DNA from: Hymenopellis radicata
Lineage: Eukaryota > Basidiomycota > Agaricomycetes > Agaricales > Physalacriaceae
Length of the DNA stretch: 64,000 bases
Assembly (NCBI GenBank): GCA_015501595.1
Contig: JADNRX010000007.1
Span: 1-64,000, forward strand
Direction: 5' to 3'
The translations under genes were made by a program, and so were the position numbers. How positions within the stretch are numbered: position 1 is the stretch's first letter; each line of letters opens with the position of its first letter. Below the pieces are notes generated by a model that was given only the letters and a program-made list of their open reading frames with translations, had not been told where the DNA came from and did no database searches. Below, in pieces: positions 61,025 to 64,000 of the stretch.

Positions 61025-62743
61025 TCAGACAGTTTCCTTCCTGTTTTCTGTCATTTTCTCGTTCACACTGACAGAGTCTCTGCTGCTTTTTTCTCCCACC
61101 TGCGCCGGAGCAACGACTTCCTCAATGATGGCGTCGTCGCGCGCAGCGCCTTCCTCGAAAGCGGGTTTATGTTGCTCAAAGTGGCTCCCGTGGTTCTCTG
61201 GGCCGAGGATAGTGACTATGAGCACGTACGCCGCCACAACGCCAATCAGAATACCCTGGACTTTGGCGTAGTCTGGGATGTTCTCGACCACGCCATTCTT
61301 GTGTGTGATGGTGGTGCGCTGATGCTCGCCACCCACTGCCTCGATCTGGGCCGAAGCGCTTGAAACCATGTTTCCGAGCTGGTAGGCTACACCAGGGAAC
61401 GTGGCACGGAAAGCGGGAGGCGACATCTCAGCGAGTTGTATGGGGATAACACCCCACGCACCCTGCACACCAAATTGAATGCAGAAAGCGCCCGCTGATA
61501 AGGCGCTAAAGCTACTTGGAAGAATCCACAGCGGGATGAAGCAAGCGACGAGGAGAACGAAGATGCTGTTTGAATGATGAGCATATAAAGATAGCATGAA
61601 CGACGACTTGACGTACATGATAGTCAAACGGCGCCCTATATACTGAGAGAAGTATCCAGCGAATGCACCACCAGCAATAGCTCCCTGGAGAAATGTTAAT
61701 CATTCCAATCAGAAGGCGGCTAAGTAATGGACGTACGCAGTTTCCGATAATAGTGGCCACTGTAGCGTCGTTGCTGCTGAAGTCCTTGGATTTGACGAGG
61801 TAAGTCGGATAGAGGTCCTGGGATCCGTGAGATAGGAAGTTGAAACCTAGAATAACGATAAGGGACAAGGTCGATTGCGGACGGTACCTCACACACCTGT
61901 CATTAAGAGCACGGCGTAAATGCATAAGAGCCAGTGCTTCTTCAGCATTGCTCCCGTCTCTTTCATGAAGATTTGGGTCTTCTCTGTCGTTGTCCTGTTA
62001 AGCCCTTGAGCCTTTTCGACCTCCTTCGCCCGTATGAACAGCTCCGATTCGGGAAGGGCGGCACGAACGAAGGCAGCGAACATACTAATGCCCGAAGCAG
62101 TCCAGAATAAGCTCCTCCATGTCGTGGCAGTCTCAGGAACGAGTCGCAGATTGATACAGGCGGCAAAGAGATAGCCGACAGCGTATCCCTGCTGTAGAAC
62201 CCCACTAGCAAGACCGCGGACTTCGACGGGCAGATTTTCAAGCGCTGTACTCGCTGCCATACCCCAAATCCCACCCATACCAATACCGAACAGCGCGCGA
62301 ACAGCAAGGAATTGAGGGAACGTGTTGACGAACCCGCAACTGAGTTCAAGTACGGATATGATCACCAAGTTGAGAACCAGAGGCCATTTCCGACCGTATC
62401 GATCAGAGGCAATTCCGAAAACAACTGCGCCAACCGATCGAAGGAGAAGCGTAAGGGTGATCGCCTCAGTGATGTCGGTCGTCTGTTTGCCAAACTGGTC
62501 GGCCAAGCGAGTAACCGTGAGGGACACGGAGAAGAAGTCAATCGCATCGCACGACCATGCGAGCCACCTGCGCGAAGAGATGTGAGTTCATGACGACGCC
62601 AAGTGCCAAGATGTCGTGTCGTACCCAGACCAGAAGTGCGCCCACTGGATCCAAGTTAGACTCGCCAAGACGGTGAGGAGAGGCCGCTGCTGGACACCTT
62701 TTTCGCGTCGCGGAATGAGATTGCTCAGGAAGTAGGGCGCCAT
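61025..62743 (-). CDS. JEN-type carboxylate/proton symporter (MFS)
   Basis: Plasma-membrane importer of monocarboxylates such as lactate or pyruvate. Start at the ATG 62743 (MAPYFLSNLIPRREKGVQQR), first exon 62625-62743, second 61897-62567, then three or four more to the stop at 61025. Twelve hydrophobic helices are visible. Diagnostic is the JEN signature N-x2-S-H-x-S-Q-D-x3-T, seen as NFLSHGSQDLYPT right after the intron at 61897. The MFS loop motif SDRYGRKWPLVL follows helix 2, and GVQGAWGVIPIQLAEMSPPA lies in the second half. A polar C-terminal tail of ~60 residues (FEQHKPAFEEGAARDDA) is likely cytosolic and regulatory. No lesion is seen. Confidence 0.9.
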
Positions 62744-63747
62744 TGCTTTCTGTGTGGTGGGAGGGGCGAAAGGCAGCTCACGTCGAATTTTGCCAAGAAC
62801 GCAGGGCTTTATATGTTCCTATTTCCGATCAACAGGTGTGGGGTGCCCCGCGTGCCGACGTTTATATTTAGCTCAGCGACAGGCGGCTAGTATCGACCGT
62901 CAACGAAAAAGACACTTGATCATCATGTGCTGTGAAACACAACAAGAGAATGCTAATGGTTGTGATGCTGTCGAAGGGCATCGACACGCATTAAAGCCAT
63001 CCACACTAATCTACAGATCGTATGTCAGAGTAAGCAACACAGGATACAGATGGAATACTCCCACCTTGCTCCCACCGCAGGGTAGGATCCTGAATCTTCT
63101 TCCCGCGTTTCCTCGCTCTATTCATTCGTGCCCTAAACATGGTTCGTCGTTCCGAACATCAGATGTGGTGATCTATTCGATGCGGAGACCCGTTTTCCCG
63201 GAGGTGAATTAGTTGTGCAAGGTCCTGGTAAGTATCCTTCAAATCCGGGGATCCAAGCTGGATTCAAGTGTCCATGACATGCGGTCGATCGGCGTATGAC
63301 CAGAAAATGGGAATGTCATAAAGGGGGAGATGTTTCTCAACCGAAAACCAGTTTGACGAACCGAGCCTCTTCGGGCCTCCTGGGGCACCAAAGCAACCCC
63401 ATGCGGATAAGTACGGCGGACGGAGGACAACGTTGGTAAGCGTTGGAATTTGTTGACCACTATCAGATCAATTACACTTCAGCTGCGTTGGGGACTTGGG
63501 GAGACATCGAGACCAGCGGAGTAAGGTTTAAGAGGGCTAAGGAGACAGAACGGACAGCAGGTGGGAACGGTGGGAACGGCGGTTCAGGCTTGAGGCGGGT
63601 ACCTGCCGACAAGGCGAATACCTCAGCCGCCACCAATCAAGCAACTGACAGAGCAAATGAGCAGAATACAGTATTCCATGTCCATTGATACAGAGAATAA
63701 ATACGACTTACGCTACAAATGAAAGCAGTTGGCAAACGATGATACAC
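62744..63747. other. Gene-free stretch
   Basis: About 1 kb containing the transporter promoter at its left end. The short frames at 62754-63212 and 63443-63688 show no family resemblance; the latter is Gly/Asn/Thr-rich. Confidence 0.4.
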
Positions 63748-64000
63748 TCAAACATGCATGCGAACGAATTCTCCCCAGTCCTCGATAACTTTCTTCACCA
63801 TCCCGTCCCATTCCCGCCCCTTGTAAGGTCCGGATTGAACACGTCTAAACTCGAAGATTTCCTTGTGAAGGGCGCCGCCTGCTTTCCGTGAGAAGGAGAA
63901 AGAAAAAGAAATAAAGCGAACTAACAATCTTTGCAAGGCCGGCCGTTGCCGCCATTACCCATGCCGCCACCGCCACCTTTTTTCTTCGGAGACGTTGGCA
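63748..64000 (-). CDS. 3' end of a gene cut by the window edge
   Basis: Two exons of a leftward gene whose 5' part lies outside. The upper exon (from the edge to ~63926) encodes a Lys/Gly-rich stretch ending NGGNGRPCKDC. A short intron with a GTTAGT donor follows. The last exon (63748 to ~63881) encodes ALHKEIFEFRRVQSGPYKGR then EWDGMVKKVIEDWGEFVRMH and the stop. The end is charged and helical with no membrane segment. The family is not recognised; the exact acceptor (two possible AGs near 63880) is not fixed. Confidence 0.5.

Overview
The window is nuclear DNA of a filamentous basidiomycete, most likely a plant-litter- or wood-degrading agaricomycete. The reasons are: nearly every gene carries many 45-60-nt GT-AG introns and very short exons; there is a CBM1-tagged GH10 xylanase; several proteins belong to groups I associate with basidiomycetes (kelch, seven-helix membrane protein, OTT_1508-type deaminase, Opi1); and the initiator tRNA-Met is eukaryotic. 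All gene models were spliced by eye from splice-site consensus, reading-frame continuity and family knowledge. No alignment or database search was run.

Layout. 0.4-9.9 kb: TATA-binding protein (TBP), a TA-flanked MITE, initiator tRNA-Met, NTF2, a putative GPI-anchored mucin-like protein, an unidentified 312-aa protein and a seven-helix membrane protein. 10.1-14.0 kb: two adjacent GH10 xylanase copies, one decayed (A) and one apparently intact with a CBM1 (B). 15.3-26.1 kb: Opi1, a tandem pair of GH88 glucuronyl hydrolases, a LanC-like protein, a small Zn-finger-like protein and a forkhead factor. 27.0-30.9 kb: remnants of a FAD monooxygenase and a damaged sedolisin. 32.4-37.5 kb: an OTT_1508-like deaminase, a kelch protein, a two-finger C2H2 protein and a third GH10 copy (C) with two 1-nt frameshifts. 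38-43.9 kb: a decayed secreted-protein gene, RAD18 and a DUF7330-like protein. 45.2-50.1 kb: DCN1 and CIA2, divergently transcribed, then an unidentified serine-rich protein. 52.2-62.7 kb: an S10 carboxypeptidase, a phenol-hydroxylase-type FAD monooxygenase, a GH17-like glucanase, a foldback-repeat block and a JEN-type carboxylate transporter. A gene cut by the window edge closes the sequence.

Functionally, housekeeping genes (transcription, nuclear import, neddylation, Fe-S assembly, DNA-damage tolerance) are interleaved with secreted plant-polymer enzymes (GH10 x3, GH88 x2, GH17, S10, S53) and a carboxylate importer. The secreted enzymes lie in the repeat-bearing, duplication-prone parts and include several dead or dying copies.

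The most unusual signal is gene architecture. Both GH10 copies that retain the region need a 2-nt exon to keep frame at the Ala-Trp preceding the acid/base motif. Copy B also needs a 7-nt exon in its CBM1, and the sedolisin needs an 8-nt exon.
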